A stretch of DNA of 64,000 nt from Enterocloster asparagiformis (GCA_018380885.1 JAGZSY010000026.1:62001-126000); one strand, 5' to 3'. Positions 40,509 to 49,367 are shown, numbered from the stretch's first letter. The notes: generated by a model not told the origin, from the sequence alone. Made by a program: numbers and translations.

Positions 40509-43041
40509 AACCCTTATTACATCCTCCGCGCTGATCGTTGGGATCTGCGCGTTCCGCCAGCTTTTTAAGGGGCGGATCAGCCCTTCGGTCCAGTACGCCA
40601 TGTGGGGAATCCCGGCCCTGCGCCTGCTGCTGCCGCTGTTTTATCCCGCAGATCAATGGCTGAGAAAGCTTAAGAGCTCCTTTAGCGTGATGAACGCGGT
40701 GGACAGCCTGCACGCGCAGGTGATCGAGGGAACCGAAATAGAGCCGCTGGTGGACAACATCATGACCGGCCGCGTCCGGGGGTACTCCAATCCGCAGACG
40801 CTGCCCCAAAAGCTGGTGGGGGTGGATTGGCAGCTGGTGATTCTGGCGGTGTGGCTGACCGGGAGCGCGGTTTTGCTGGTTTGGATTCTGTGGGTGAATT
40901 TTCGCTTTGCGGCCAGGCTGAGGCGGGATCGGGTGCGCTGCAGTGGGGCTGTGTACAACGCCTCCGGCCTGCCGGTTTACAGGGCGCCTGGCCTGCGCAC
41001 GCCGTGCCTGGTGATGCTTTTTGGCGAGCAGTCCATCTACCTGCCGGAGGACCTGGAGGCCAGCCCTGAGCAGATTCGGCATATCCTCGTCCATGAGACC
41101 TGCCATGCCCGTCACCGGGACCCGGTGTGGGGAGCGCTGCGCTGCATGCTGGTATGCGCGTATTGGATCAACCCGTTCGTGTACCTGGCCGCCTTTTTGT
41201 CCAGGCGGGACTGCGAGCTGGCCTGTGACCAGGCGGCGGTGAAGGTCCTGGGGGAGGAGTCGCGCTTTGACTACGGCAGGACGCTGATCGCCCTGACCGC
41301 GGGGAAGCGGGCGGATTCCGGAATGTTCTGCATAGCGTCGGATTTCGTGTTCGGGCAAAAAACGATGAAAGAGCGGATTACCCTGCTGGCGGCCCGACCG
41401 CGGACCACGGCGCTTACGGCTGCGCTGGTCCTGGCGGCCGCGGCCGCGCTGATCGCCTGCACCTATACCGGGAAAGTCCCGGAGGGCGTGCAAAAGCGGA
41501 CCGGACTGTGGGCGCAGAATTTCTGCCGCCGGGACGGCAGGGCACTGGCGGATATGTACAGCCCCGGCCGCCGGGATGATTTTTATGAGATGGAGCCTGT
41601 GAGCACGGAGGAAAACGGGGCCTATCTGGGATTCGGCTGGTCCAGTCCGTGGCCAATGGACGAGCAGTACCATATCGGGATAGACGGGACGGGGGCTGAG
41701 ATCACCTATTACGCCATGACCTCGGACCCGCACCTGTGGGTGTGGAAGGAAACGCTGGAGTGGGTGGAGACGGACGGGGTTTACTATGTGGACCGGGAAT
41801 CCCTGGCGATCTTTGACGAAATCTCCACCGCCGCGGAATTTGCGGCCGCGTACCGGCAGGGCATCGGGGGGACCCCCATGGATTATCGGACAAATGATAA
41901 GGGCGGTGCCTTAAACGAATATGCCAAACGCGACCCTGTCATGCGTTTTTTGCTGGCGCCGGACACGGCGGGGCCTTACCTGCTGAATTTGGCCGGCGGC
42001 CAGGCCCACGCTGAGATCGACGGTGACCAGGCGATGGTGGCGTACCGGTTCGGGGACGGCAGCCAGGTGGAAATCGCCATGGAGCGGCCCTTCGGGGCGG
42101 ACGGCATCTGGGTCCCCGTGGGGTGGAGCGAAGGGGCGCAGGAAAACGGGGAGCAGGCGCTGACAATCTATGAGGACGGGGATTTGCAGCTGCAAGCCCT
42201 GGGCTATGACGGGGAATCGCAGATGTACGAGGGAATCACCGTCCGGCGCGGGGAGGTTTCCGAAACCTTCCCGGACTGGAGGCAGACTGGAAAGTGGCCT
42301 GAGGACTACCCGGCCGTCAGCCGGTTGGACGGCGGTTACATTCTGGTCAGCCTCGTTACGGGGGAAGGGACGGGCGTTTTGGAAGCCGAGGCCCATGTGC
42401 TTGCGGAGTCGGATTTGCGGGAGATCGGGCTTCAGGATCCGCGCCGGTACGCGGCGGATCATATCACCAGCTCCCTGGAGAACGGGCGGGTCCTGATTTA
42501 TCTGGACGGACATCTGGCCGGGGTTTTTAAGCTGGAGGGGGATGAGACCAGGACGGCATTTTTCGACCAGGTCTACTGCGGCGCGGTGACAGAGTACGGG
42601 CAGCGCGGCGGTATGCCCGGCGCGCTGCTCTCCATCACTGCTTCCCCCAGCCTGACGGTGGGCACGCTGGACCTGACCTACGCGCAGGAAAACGGCGCGT
42701 TCCGGGTTGCGGAGGCGGCGGTGGAGACGCCGGAATCCGCGGCGGTGAGGGCAGTGGTCCGACAGTTCGCAGAGGCGTATTTCCGGGACGACCCCAAGGG
42801 CATGGCCGCGGTTATGGCCGGAACCGCCGCCAAGAAAATATCCGGCGCGGGCGAAGCTGTCTGGGAGCGCCTGGACGTCTTTGCAATCAAGGGGGATTTA
42901 AGCGATGCCGCCGACCGCGACCAATTGGAGGTCCAGTGCGAGTACCGGGTGGCGGGGGATGATTCCTACACCTATCTGGGCGTGGAATTGACGCGGGAGG
43001 AGACGGGATGGGGCGTGACGGGGTATTATCTGGAGAAGTAG
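40501..43041 (+). CDS. BlaR1-like M56 metallopeptidase with large extracellular domain
   Basis: An 846-residue membrane protease sensor. Membrane segments lie near residues 3-20, 32-50, 110-134 and 300-320. The zinc protease motif is HETCHARHRDP (about 198-208) with a later glutamate in CELACDQAA. In BlaR1 this domain starts cleavage of the repressor. The extracellular C-terminal part (about 320-846) is far larger than a BlaR1 penicillin-binding domain and lacks its SxxK motif. It contains at its start and end similar segments (WAQNFCRRDGRALADMYSPG; FAEAYFRDDPKGMAAVM), suggesting repeated domains. It overlaps the repressor gene by 8 bases. The ligand is unknown. Confidence 0.85.
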   Translation: MVETLITSSALIVGICAFRQLFKGRISPSVQYAMWGIPALRLLLPLFYPADQWLRKLKSSFSVMNAVDSLHAQVIEGTEIEPLVDNIMTGRVRGYSNPQTLPQKLVGVDWQLVILAVWLTGSAVLLVWILWVNFRFAARLRRDRVRCSGAVYNASGLPVYRAPGLRTPCLVMLFGEQSIYLPEDLEASPEQIRHILVHETCHARHRDPVWGALRCMLVCAYWINPFVYLAAFLSRRDCELACDQAAVKVLGEESRFDYGRTLIALTAGKRADSGMFCIASDFVFGQKTMKERITLLAARPRTTALTAALVLAAAAALIACTYTGKVPEGVQKRTGLWAQNFCRRDGRALADMYSPGRRDDFYEMEPVSTEENGAYLGFGWSSPWPMDEQYHIGIDGTGAEITYYAMTSDPHLWVWKETLEWVETDGVYYVDRESLAIFDEISTAAEFAAAYRQGIGGTPMDYRTNDKGGALNEYAKRDPVMRFLLAPDTAGPYLLNLAGGQAHAEIDGDQAMVAYRFGDGSQVEIAMERPFGADGIWVPVGWSEGAQENGEQALTIYEDGDLQLQALGYDGESQMYEGITVRRGEVSETFPDWRQTGKWPEDYPAVSRLDGGYILVSLVTGEGTGVLEAEAHVLAESDLREIGLQDPRRYAADHITSSLENGRVLIYLDGHLAGVFKLEGDETRTAFFDQVYCGAVTEYGQRGGMPGALLSITASPSLTVGTLDLTYAQENGAFRVAEAAVETPESAAVRAVVRQFAEAYFRDDPKGMAAVMAGTAAKKISGAGEAVWERLDVFAIKGDLSDAADRDQLEVQCEYRVAGDDSYTYLGVELTREETGWGVTGYYLEK

Positions 43042-43076
43042 GGCGGCCCCGCTTCCGCCGCGGTCCACATCCTTTA

Positions 43077-43105
43077 TTGCATTTTCCGCCATTCGGTGGT
43101 AGGAT
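43077..43105 (+). promoter_or_regulatory. Promoter of the cobalamin-riboswitch operon
   Basis: TTGCAT (43077-43082) and TAGGAT (43100-43105) with a 17-base spacer, about 25 bases before the riboswitch core. Confidence 0.6.
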
Positions 43106-43124
43106 ATAAAACATATCGAGTAAA

Positions 43125-43312
43125 GAGCAGCTGGTGCCGCCGTCCGCGCAGCGGAATGCGGGTAAAAGGGAAACAGGTGAAAATCCTGTGCGATCTCGTC
43201 ACTGTAAGTAAGGAGCGCATGGCTTTTGTCATGGACAGTCACTGATTCCAACGGAATTGGGAAGGCGGCCATACGCGTTGATCTACAAGTCAGGAAACCT
43301 GCCGGCTGTTGG
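43125..43312 (+). promoter_or_regulatory. Cobalamin (B12) riboswitch
   Basis: The core shows the known order: GGGAAACAGGTGAAAATCC near 43169, CACTGTAAGTAAGG, a GGGAAGGCGG element near 43259, and the B12 box AAGTCAGGAAACCTGCC at 43287-43303. About 280 bases separate it from the first gene; no clear terminator with a T run was seen, so control may be at translation or by another structure. Adenosyl- or methylcobalamin should shut off the operon. Confidence 0.92.
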
Positions 43313-43589
43313 TACAGGAATATCAGTTCCAGATCACGAGTAATTGGTTGTGCCGGTCTGCGGTATTTTCCCGCGGGTCTCTGACTCAAACGGTGACGTA
43401 TATTTGTCTTGGGGGCGTACTGTGCCCTGAAGGAAGGAATCCGCCCGGACGCGCCCGCAGCCAGGGATTCCCGATTTTGCGCGATTGCGCCCAAAGGCCG
43501 CCTTTTGAGACATCCTCCAATGCAGCTGGCAGATTCCCGTGCCTCTTTACGGACCGATATGGTGCGATAGAAAATGGAGGAAGAGGAAA
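43313..43589 (+). other. Leader between riboswitch and the first operon gene
   Basis: About 280 bases with no gene. A short frame in this stretch overlaps the riboswitch end and lacks a start signal. It may hold the riboswitch expression platform, but no clear hairpin-plus-T terminator was found. Confidence 0.5.
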
Positions 43590-44639
43590 ATGAGACTGAA
43601 CAAACTGGCAGTTGTATTGACAGCGGCGGCCCTGGCGTCCGCTGTGACGGCGGGCTGCTCCGGCGGACAGAAGGAGACAGCCGCGCAGGCCGAGGCTGAG
43701 TCTGCTGCGGAAACCGTTCGGGAGACCACGGCTGCGGAAACTACAGCGGAGGAAACGAAAGTGGAGGAGACGGCCACGGCGGAGGATGAGGAAAACTACG
43801 ACACAGGGGATGCGTCCATGGAAAATGTGAGAAATCAGGACGATATCGGCGAAAACGAGCTGATGGTGGTCAGCTTCGGCACCAGCTACAACGACAGCCG
43901 GCGCATGACCATTGGGGCCATTGAGGATGCCGTTGAGAAGGCGTTCCCGGACTTCTCCGTGAGAAGAGGCTTCACCAGCCAGATTATCATCGACCATGTG
44001 AAATCACGCGATAAGATTGCCATCGACAACGTGGGCGAGGCCCTTGAGCGCGCGGAGAAGAACGGGGTCAAGAACCTGGTGATCCAGCCGACCCATCTGA
44101 TGAACGGCCTGGAGTACACGGACCTTGTGAACGAGGTGGCGGAGTATTCCGACGCGTTTGTTAAGGTGGCTGTGGGGGAACCGCTGCTGACCTCCGAGGA
44201 CGATTTCAACACGGTGATCAAGGCCATCACGAATGCCACGGCCCAGTACGACGACGGCGAGACCGCGATCTGCTTTATGGGCCACGGCACCGAGGCTGAA
44301 TCCAACAAGGTGTATGCGAAGATGCAGGAGATGCTGACGGCAGCCGGATATGAACACTACTATGTGGGCACCGTTGAGGCCACCCCCAGCCTGGACGACG
44401 TGTTGGCGCTGGTGCAAGCCGGCAATTACAAGAAAGTGGTTCTGGAGCCGCTGATGATCGTCGCGGGCGATCACGCCAACAACGATATGGCGGGCGATGA
44501 GGAGGATTCCTGGAAAACGGCCTTTGAGGCCGCGGGTTACGAGGTGACCTGCCTTGTCCGCGGCCTGGGCGAGATGGAGGAAATCCAGCAGCTCTTTGTG
44601 GAGCACGCCAGGGCGGCGGTGGACAGCTTGGGACAGTAG
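43590..44639 (+). CDS. cbiK: Lipoprotein CbiK-type cobalt/iron chelatase
   Basis: A 349-residue protein with a signal peptide and lipobox (AVTAGC, Cys about residue 22), a Glu/Thr/Ala-rich linker of about 50 residues and a CbiK-type chelatase domain. The domain begins ENELMVVSFGTSYNDSR; the metal-binding histidines are in CFMGHGTEAES (about residue 231) and VAGDHANNDMAGDEEDSW (about 294). CbiK inserts cobalt into sirohydrochlorin; related enzymes can insert iron. Here the enzyme would be outside the membrane, as reported for a periplasmic CbiK of Desulfovibrio. The start follows GGAGGAAGAGGAAA. It is the first gene under the B12 riboswitch. Confidence 0.9.
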   Translation: MRLNKLAVVLTAAALASAVTAGCSGGQKETAAQAEAESAAETVRETTAAETTAEETKVEETATAEDEENYDTGDASMENVRNQDDIGENELMVVSFGTSYNDSRRMTIGAIEDAVEKAFPDFSVRRGFTSQIIIDHVKSRDKIAIDNVGEALERAEKNGVKNLVIQPTHLMNGLEYTDLVNEVAEYSDAFVKVAVGEPLLTSEDDFNTVIKAITNATAQYDDGETAICFMGHGTEAESNKVYAKMQEMLTAAGYEHYYVGTVEATPSLDDVLALVQAGNYKKVVLEPLMIVAGDHANNDMAGDEEDSWKTAFEAAGYEVTCLVRGLGEMEEIQQLFVEHARAAVDSLGQ

Positions 44640-44692
44640 CTTCCTCCTCAGCGGTGGATCGGGTGTTAAGCGGACATAAATAAAAAAGGAAG

Positions 44693-44727
44693 AAGGGGCG
44701 GTCGGAGAAATATGCTGATCGCCCTTT
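44693..44727 (+). terminator. Possible internal terminator between cbiK and the next gene
   Basis: A hairpin with arms GGGCGGTC and GATCGCCC (about 44696-44724, one G-T pair) is followed by TTTT. It may lower expression of the downstream genes in the operon. Confidence 0.45.
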
Positions 44728-44743
44728 TAAAGGTGAAATCGAG

Positions 44744-45739
44744 ATGCGTATACATAAAGCAGGATTAGCCGCGGCGCTCATCGTCGCAGCGCTCATTGCG
44801 GGCGGCTGCGGCGGGGGCAGTGCGGCGTCAGAGGAGACGGCGGCGGAATCTGCCTTTGCCCGCCAGACGGAGGAAACCGGTGCGTCTGGAAATGAGGCGG
44901 CGACGGAGGACGCGGACGCGCAGCGCGGCACAGAGGAGTCTGGCGAACCGGACAACGGCCGGGTGGCGGGGGAAAATGAGACTGTCAGCCAGCGGGACGT
45001 GGTGGAGGACGGCATGGTTCCGGTTTACGGAGATGCGATCAGGGACGGCGTCTACGCCGTGAAGGTGGATTCCAGCTCCAGCATGTTCAAGATCACCGCC
45101 TGTGAGCTGACGGTAGAGGACGGCTCCATGAGCGCGTTCATGACCCTGAGCGGAACGGGATATTCAAAGCTGTACCTGGGAACCGGACAGGAGGCGGCCA
45201 GGGCTTCCGAGGCGGACTGCATCCCCTACGAGGAGACGGCGAACGGAGCTTACGCCTACCGGGTGACGGTGGAGGCTCTGGACATGGGGATCGATTGCAG
45301 CGCGTTCAGCAAGAACAAAGAAAAATGGTATGACCGCACTCTGGTGTTCCGGGCGGACTCCCTGCCCGCGAAGGCCTTTGCGGAGGGGAAAATCGCCACG
45401 GCGGAAAGCCTGAACCTGGAGGACGGGGTCTACACCTGCCAGGTGAAGCTGGGCGGCGGCTCCGGCAGGGCCTCGGTGGAATCACCTGCAAAGCTGCGGG
45501 TTGAGGGCGGCGCTGTCACGGCGTCCATCGTCTGGGGCAGCGCCAACTATGACTATATGAAAGTGGACGGCGAGAAGTACGAGCTGGTGAACACAGAGGG
45601 AAATTCCGCCTTCGAGATACCGGTGAGCTGTTTTGACTGGAGAATCCCGGTCATTGCGGACACCATCGCCATGAGCGTTCCCCACGAGATCGAGTACACC
45701 CTGACCTTTGACTCGGCAACGCTTGAAAGGGCGGAGTGA
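44744..45739 (+). CDS. Lipoprotein with a duplicated ligand-binding-like domain
   Basis: A 331-residue lipoprotein: signal peptide with lipobox (LIAGGC, Cys about residue 22), an acidic linker, then two similar domains. The first runs about residues 105-210 (DGVYAVKVDSSSSMFKITAC, then STGYSKL-type strands) and the second about 225-330 (DGVYTCQVKL, with NYDYMKVDGEKYELV). Both look like beta-rich folds and could bind a ligand at the cell surface. I cannot name the family; heme- or corrinoid-binding is an inference from the neighbours. Its stop overlaps the next start (TGATG), so translation is coupled to the substrate-binding lipoprotein gene. Confidence 0.8.
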   Translation: MRIHKAGLAAALIVAALIAGGCGGGSAASEETAAESAFARQTEETGASGNEAATEDADAQRGTEESGEPDNGRVAGENETVSQRDVVEDGMVPVYGDAIRDGVYAVKVDSSSSMFKITACELTVEDGSMSAFMTLSGTGYSKLYLGTGQEAARASEADCIPYEETANGAYAYRVTVEALDMGIDCSAFSKNKEKWYDRTLVFRADSLPAKAFAEGKIATAESLNLEDGVYTCQVKLGGGSGRASVESPAKLRVEGGAVTASIVWGSANYDYMKVDGEKYELVNTEGNSAFEIPVSCFDWRIPVIADTIAMSVPHEIEYTLTFDSATLERAE

Positions 45740-47148
45740 TGGGGAAATGTAAAATATTTACAATCATTGTGGCGATGGCTCTTGTTTCAGCCGCAGTCTG
45801 GGGCTGCCGGGCCGTGGGCCGCGGGGAGCACGGCGCGGTCGGGGGCCGGACGGCAGAGCTGGAGCCCGGGGGCACCCAGGCAGATGCGGCCCAGCCCGGG
45901 GGCGTCCCGGCGGATGTGGCCCGGTCCGGCGGCGCCTCAGCGGATGTGGCCCGGCCCGGGGGCGCCTCAGCGGATGTGGAGCAGCCCAGGGGCGCCCCGG
46001 CGGATGCGGCCCGGTCTGGGGGCGTCCCGGCGGATGCGGCCCAGCCCGGCGGTTCCCAGGAAGATGCGGCCCAGCCCGGCGCCGCCGCCATCCCCCGGAA
46101 CTGGGCTGATATGAAGATCGACCACAGCATGGAACTGCTCTACGCGGACCAGTTCTCCGTGGATTACTACGACAACGGCTGCGCGATGATCACAATCGCA
46201 GAGGGGGGACGTTACCTGGTGGTGCCGGAGCACACGGCCGTGCCCCAGGGTATTCCCGCAGGCGTGACCGTGCTTAGGCAGCCCCTAAACAACATCTATC
46301 TGGTGGCGACCTCCGCCATGGATTTGTTCCGCAGCCTGGACGGCATCGACCGGATCACCCTGTCCGGCACGGAAGCCCAGGGCTGGTACATAGAGGAGGC
46401 CAGGAAGGCCATGGAGGACCAGAGCATGTCCTATGCGGGCAAATACAATGCGCCGGACTACGAGCTGATCCTGTCAAAATCCTGTGATCTGGCTATTGAA
46501 TCGACCATGATCTACCACTCGCCAGAGGTGAAGGAGCAGCTGGAAAAGCTGGGAATCCCCGTGCTGGTGGAGCGCTCCAGCTACGAGAGCCACCCCCTGG
46601 GGCGGATGGAGTGGCTGAAGCTGTACGCGGTGCTGCTGGGGCGGGAGGAGCTGGCCCGGAAGCGCTTCGACGAGCAGATGAACGCGCTGAACGCCGTGAT
46701 AGGCCAGGCGCCCACGGGCAAGACCGTGGCGTTTTTCTACGTCAGCTCCAACGGGTACGTCAATGTGAGAAAATCCGGGGACTATGTGGCGAAGATGATC
46801 GAGCTGGCCGGCGGCGCCTATGTGCCGGGGAATCTGGAGGAAAATGGGAATTCTCTGTCCACGATGAACATGCAGATGGAAGCCTTCTACGCGGCGGCCA
46901 AGAACGCGGATTACATTATTTACAACAGCGCCGTCGACGGGGAGCTTAAGTCTCTGGATGAGCTGTTGAAGAAGAGCAGCCTTCTGGCCGACTTTAAGGC
47001 CGTGAAGGAGGGCCATGTGTGGTGCACGGAAAAAAATCTCTTTCAGGAGAGCATGGGGCTGGGGGATATGATCCTGGACATCCACAGGCTCCTGACCACC
47101 GGGGACCCTCAGGCGGATGAAATGACCTACATTTATCCGCTGCGCTAG
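45739..47148 (+). CDS. BtuF/FepB-type substrate-binding lipoprotein with repeat linker
   Basis: A 469-residue lipoprotein of the Peripla_BP_2 (iron-siderophore/B12) family. The signal and lipobox (AVWGC) are followed by a disordered linker of seven 10-residue repeats (GVPADAAQPG-like), coded by a 30-bp tandem repeat at 45871-46080. The binding domain starts near residue 120 and shows typical ELILSKSCDLAIES, AFFYVSSNGYVNV and YIIYNSAVDGEL strands. The start is the ATG at 45739, overlapping the previous stop. It is followed by a permease and ATPase gene, so it probably delivers corrinoid, or a metal-tetrapyrrole, to them. Confidence 0.88.
   Translation: MGKCKIFTIIVAMALVSAAVWGCRAVGRGEHGAVGGRTAELEPGGTQADAAQPGGVPADVARSGGASADVARPGGASADVEQPRGAPADAARSGGVPADAAQPGGSQEDAAQPGAAAIPRNWADMKIDHSMELLYADQFSVDYYDNGCAMITIAEGGRYLVVPEHTAVPQGIPAGVTVLRQPLNNIYLVATSAMDLFRSLDGIDRITLSGTEAQGWYIEEARKAMEDQSMSYAGKYNAPDYELILSKSCDLAIESTMIYHSPEVKEQLEKLGIPVLVERSSYESHPLGRMEWLKLYAVLLGREELARKRFDEQMNALNAVIGQAPTGKTVAFFYVSSNGYVNVRKSGDYVAKMIELAGGAYVPGNLEENGNSLSTMNMQMEAFYAAAKNADYIIYNSAVDGELKSLDELLKKSSLLADFKAVKEGHVWCTEKNLFQESMGLGDMILDIHRLLTTGDPQADEMTYIYPLR
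45871..46080 (+). repeat. Seven 30-bp tandem repeats (coding)
   Basis: Seven consecutive 30-base units encoding ten residues each, consensus G-(V/A)-(P/S)-A-D-(A/V)-A-(Q/R)-(P/S)-G. Units begin at 45871, 45901, 45931, 45961, 45991, 46021 and 46051. They form the linker of the substrate-binding protein. Copy number is likely to vary between strains. Confidence 0.9.
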
Positions 47149-47153
47149 AGCCT

Positions 47154-47186
47154 GTTTGAAAATTCAGTCCCGCCATCTGCGCGCCC
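47154..47186 (+). repeat. Intergenic repeat copy A
   Basis: A 33-base sequence starting GTTTGAAAATTCAG and ending TCTGCGCGCCC directly after the stop of the binding-protein gene. It matches copy B (49362-49394) with four differences. Confidence 0.65.
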
Positions 47187-47221
47187 GGGCAAAAAATTGT
47201 TGATTGATAGGAGCTGTATCT

Positions 47222-48241
47222 ATGACAAAACGACCCCGCTTAAAGCACGGCATCTCGTTCGCCGTGCTGGCGGTTATCATGTTTATTTTAATGATCTGGA
47301 ACATCAATTCCGGCAGCATCCACCTGTCCGTTGGGGAGATCGGCGCCATTCTGTTTGCGCGTACCGGGGAGGAGACGGCGTACCGCATCGTGTGGGATAT
47401 CCGCCTCCCCCGCCTCCTGGCGGCGGTGATCCTGGGCGGGGGCCTGTCCGTGTCCGGCTTCCTCCTTCAAACCTTCTTTGCCAATCCCATCGCAGGCCCC
47501 TTTGTGCTGGGAATCTCCTCCGGCGCAAAGCTGACGGTCTCCCTGTTAATGATCACGCTGCTAAGCCGCGGCATCTCCGTGGGCTCTGGGGGGATGATCC
47601 TGGCCGCCTTTGCGGGGGCGATGATTTCCATGGGCTTTGTGCTGCTGATCTCAGGGAAGGTGAAGAAAATGTCCATGCTGGTTATCTGCGGCGTGATGAT
47701 CGGCTATATCTGCTCCGCGGCCACGGATTTTGCCGTCACCTTTGCGGACGACTCCAACATCGTCAACCTGCACAACTGGTCCATGGGCAGCTTTTCAGGC
47801 ATGTCCTGGGAAAATATCCGCGTGATGGCCGCGGTGATTTTTCTGTCCCTGATTCTGGCGTTTCTGCTGGCCAAGCCCATCAGCGCCTATCAGATGGGCG
47901 AGGTCTACGCCCAGAACATGGGGGTGAACATCCTGCGCTTCCGGGCGGAGCTGATTCTGCTTTCCAGCCTGCTCTCAGCCTGCGTCACCGCCTTTGCGGG
48001 GCCGATTTCCTTTGTGGGCATCGCGGTGCCCCATCTGGTGAAGAGCCTGTTTAAAACAGCCAGGCCGCTGCTGATGATACCGGGCTGCTTTCTGGGCGGC
48101 GCGGTGTTCTGCCTGTTCTGCGACCTGATCGCCAGGACGGTGTTCGCTCCCACGGAGCTGAGCATCAGCTCCGTCACGGCGGTGTTCGGCGCGCCGGTGG
48201 TGATCTACATGATGGTGCGCGGCAGAAAGCAGATTCAATGA
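47222..48241 (+). CDS. BtuC/FecCD-type permease
   Basis: A 339-residue integral membrane protein of the FecCD/BtuC family with about nine to ten predicted membrane segments. Recognisable are WDIRLPRLLAAVILGGGLSVSG (the start of the conserved core), NPIAGPFVLGISSGA and FVGIAVPHLVK (the loop contacting the ATPase). The start at 47222 follows GATAGGAGCTGTATCT. It imports corrinoid, siderophore or tetrapyrrole delivered by the binding protein; the riboswitch points to corrinoid. It is the fourth gene of the operon and 13 bases before the ATPase. Confidence 0.92.
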   Translation: MTKRPRLKHGISFAVLAVIMFILMIWNINSGSIHLSVGEIGAILFARTGEETAYRIVWDIRLPRLLAAVILGGGLSVSGFLLQTFFANPIAGPFVLGISSGAKLTVSLLMITLLSRGISVGSGGMILAAFAGAMISMGFVLLISGKVKKMSMLVICGVMIGYICSAATDFAVTFADDSNIVNLHNWSMGSFSGMSWENIRVMAAVIFLSLILAFLLAKPISAYQMGEVYAQNMGVNILRFRAELILLSSLLSACVTAFAGPISFVGIAVPHLVKSLFKTARPLLMIPGCFLGGAVFCLFCDLIARTVFAPTELSISSVTAVFGAPVVIYMMVRGRKQIQ

Positions 48242-48254
48242 GGAGGTGGAGCTG

Positions 48255-49367
48255 GTGAACGGTGATTATATCTATGCGGACAATATGGACGTGGGTTACG
48301 GGAAAATTCCGCTGATCCGGAAGATTGAGCTCCACGTCAGGCCGGGCGAGATCGTGACCCTGATCGGGCCCAACGGGGCCGGGAAATCCACCATCCTAAA
48401 GAGCGTGATCCGGCAGCTCAAGCTTTTGGACGGAGCCGTTTATCTGGACGGGGCCGCGATGCGCGGCATGGCGGAGAAGGAGATAGCGAAGCGGATGGCG
48501 ATTCTCATGACGGAGCGGATTCAGCCTGAGCTGATGACCTGTGAGGATGTGGTGGGCACAGGCCGTTACCCGTACACGGGCCGCCTGGGAATCCTCAGCG
48601 GGGAGGACCGGAAAAAGGTGCGGGAGGCCCTCGCGCTGGTGCACGCGGAAGAGCTGGCCGGACGGTATTTTGCGGAGATCAGCGACGGGCAGAAGCAGCG
48701 CATACTCCTGGCCCGGGCCGTCTGCCAGGAGCCCCAGGCCATTGTGCTGGACGAGCCCACGTCCTTTCTGGATATCCGGCACAAGCTGGAGCTGCTCACC
48801 ATCCTGAAAACCCTGGTGCGCCACAGAAAGGTGGCGGTGCTGATGTCGCTCCACGAGCTGGACCTGGCCCAGAAGCTCTCCGACTACATCGTATGCGTCA
48901 ACGGGGACGCCATCGAGCGCTGCGGCACGCCGGAGGAAATATTCACCTCCGCTTATATCGCACATCTCTACGGGATCACAAAGGGCAGCTACCAGGCGGA
49001 ATTCGGCTGTCTGGAAATGGAGCCGGTGGAGGGAACGCCGCTGGTCTTTGTCATCGGCGGAAATGGAAGCGGCATACCTGTGTACCGGCGGCTGCAGCGC
49101 AGGGGCATCCCCTTTGCGGCCGGGATTCTCCACGAGAACGACGTCGATTACCCGGTGGCCAAGGCCCTGGCGTCCCAGGTGGTGGCGGAACAGGCGTTTG
49201 AGCCCATTGGGGAGAAGGCCTTTGCGCAGGCGGCCGCACTGATCAAATCCTGTCCCCGGGTGGTCTGCTGCCTGGACCGCTTCGGGACCATGAACGAAAA
49301 GAACCGTCTGCTGGCAGAGCTGGGCAGGGACAAGCTCTGCGGGCCTGAGGAGCTGGAGCGCGTCTGA
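48255..49367 (+). CDS. BtuD-type ABC ATPase with C-terminal extension
   Basis: A 370-residue ABC ATPase. Walker A is GPNGAGKS (about residues 38-45), the signature is SDGQKQR (about 142-148; ISDGQ in place of LSGGQ), and Walker B is IVLDEPTSF (about 162-170), with an H-loop in MSLHELDLA. Residues 255-370 form an extra domain that starts VFVIGGNGSGIPVY, a nucleotide-binding-like loop, and contains RVVCCLDRFGTMNEKN. Ordinary BtuD proteins end near residue 250. The GTG at 48255 follows AGGAGGTGGAGCTG. The gene closes the operon. The extension may sense nucleotide or tether another protein. Confidence 0.9.
   Translation: MNGDYIYADNMDVGYGKIPLIRKIELHVRPGEIVTLIGPNGAGKSTILKSVIRQLKLLDGAVYLDGAAMRGMAEKEIAKRMAILMTERIQPELMTCEDVVGTGRYPYTGRLGILSGEDRKKVREALALVHAEELAGRYFAEISDGQKQRILLARAVCQEPQAIVLDEPTSFLDIRHKLELLTILKTLVRHRKVAVLMSLHELDLAQKLSDYIVCVNGDAIERCGTPEEIFTSAYIAHLYGITKGSYQAEFGCLEMEPVEGTPLVFVIGGNGSGIPVYRRLQRRGIPFAAGILHENDVDYPVAKALASQVVAEQAFEPIGEKAFAQAAALIKSCPRVVCCLDRFGTMNEKNRLLAELGRDKLCGPEELERV

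Noticed and set aside
40465..41733. Antisense open frame over the BlaR1-like gene
   Set aside because: Same reason; the sense strand has clear family motifs.
43309..43593. Open frame between riboswitch and cbiK
   Set aside because: It overlaps the B12 box end and the cbiK ribosome-binding site and has no start signal.
45871..46080. Tandem repeat as a CRISPR array
   Set aside because: Units touch each other with no spacers, and they are in frame within a lipoprotein gene.
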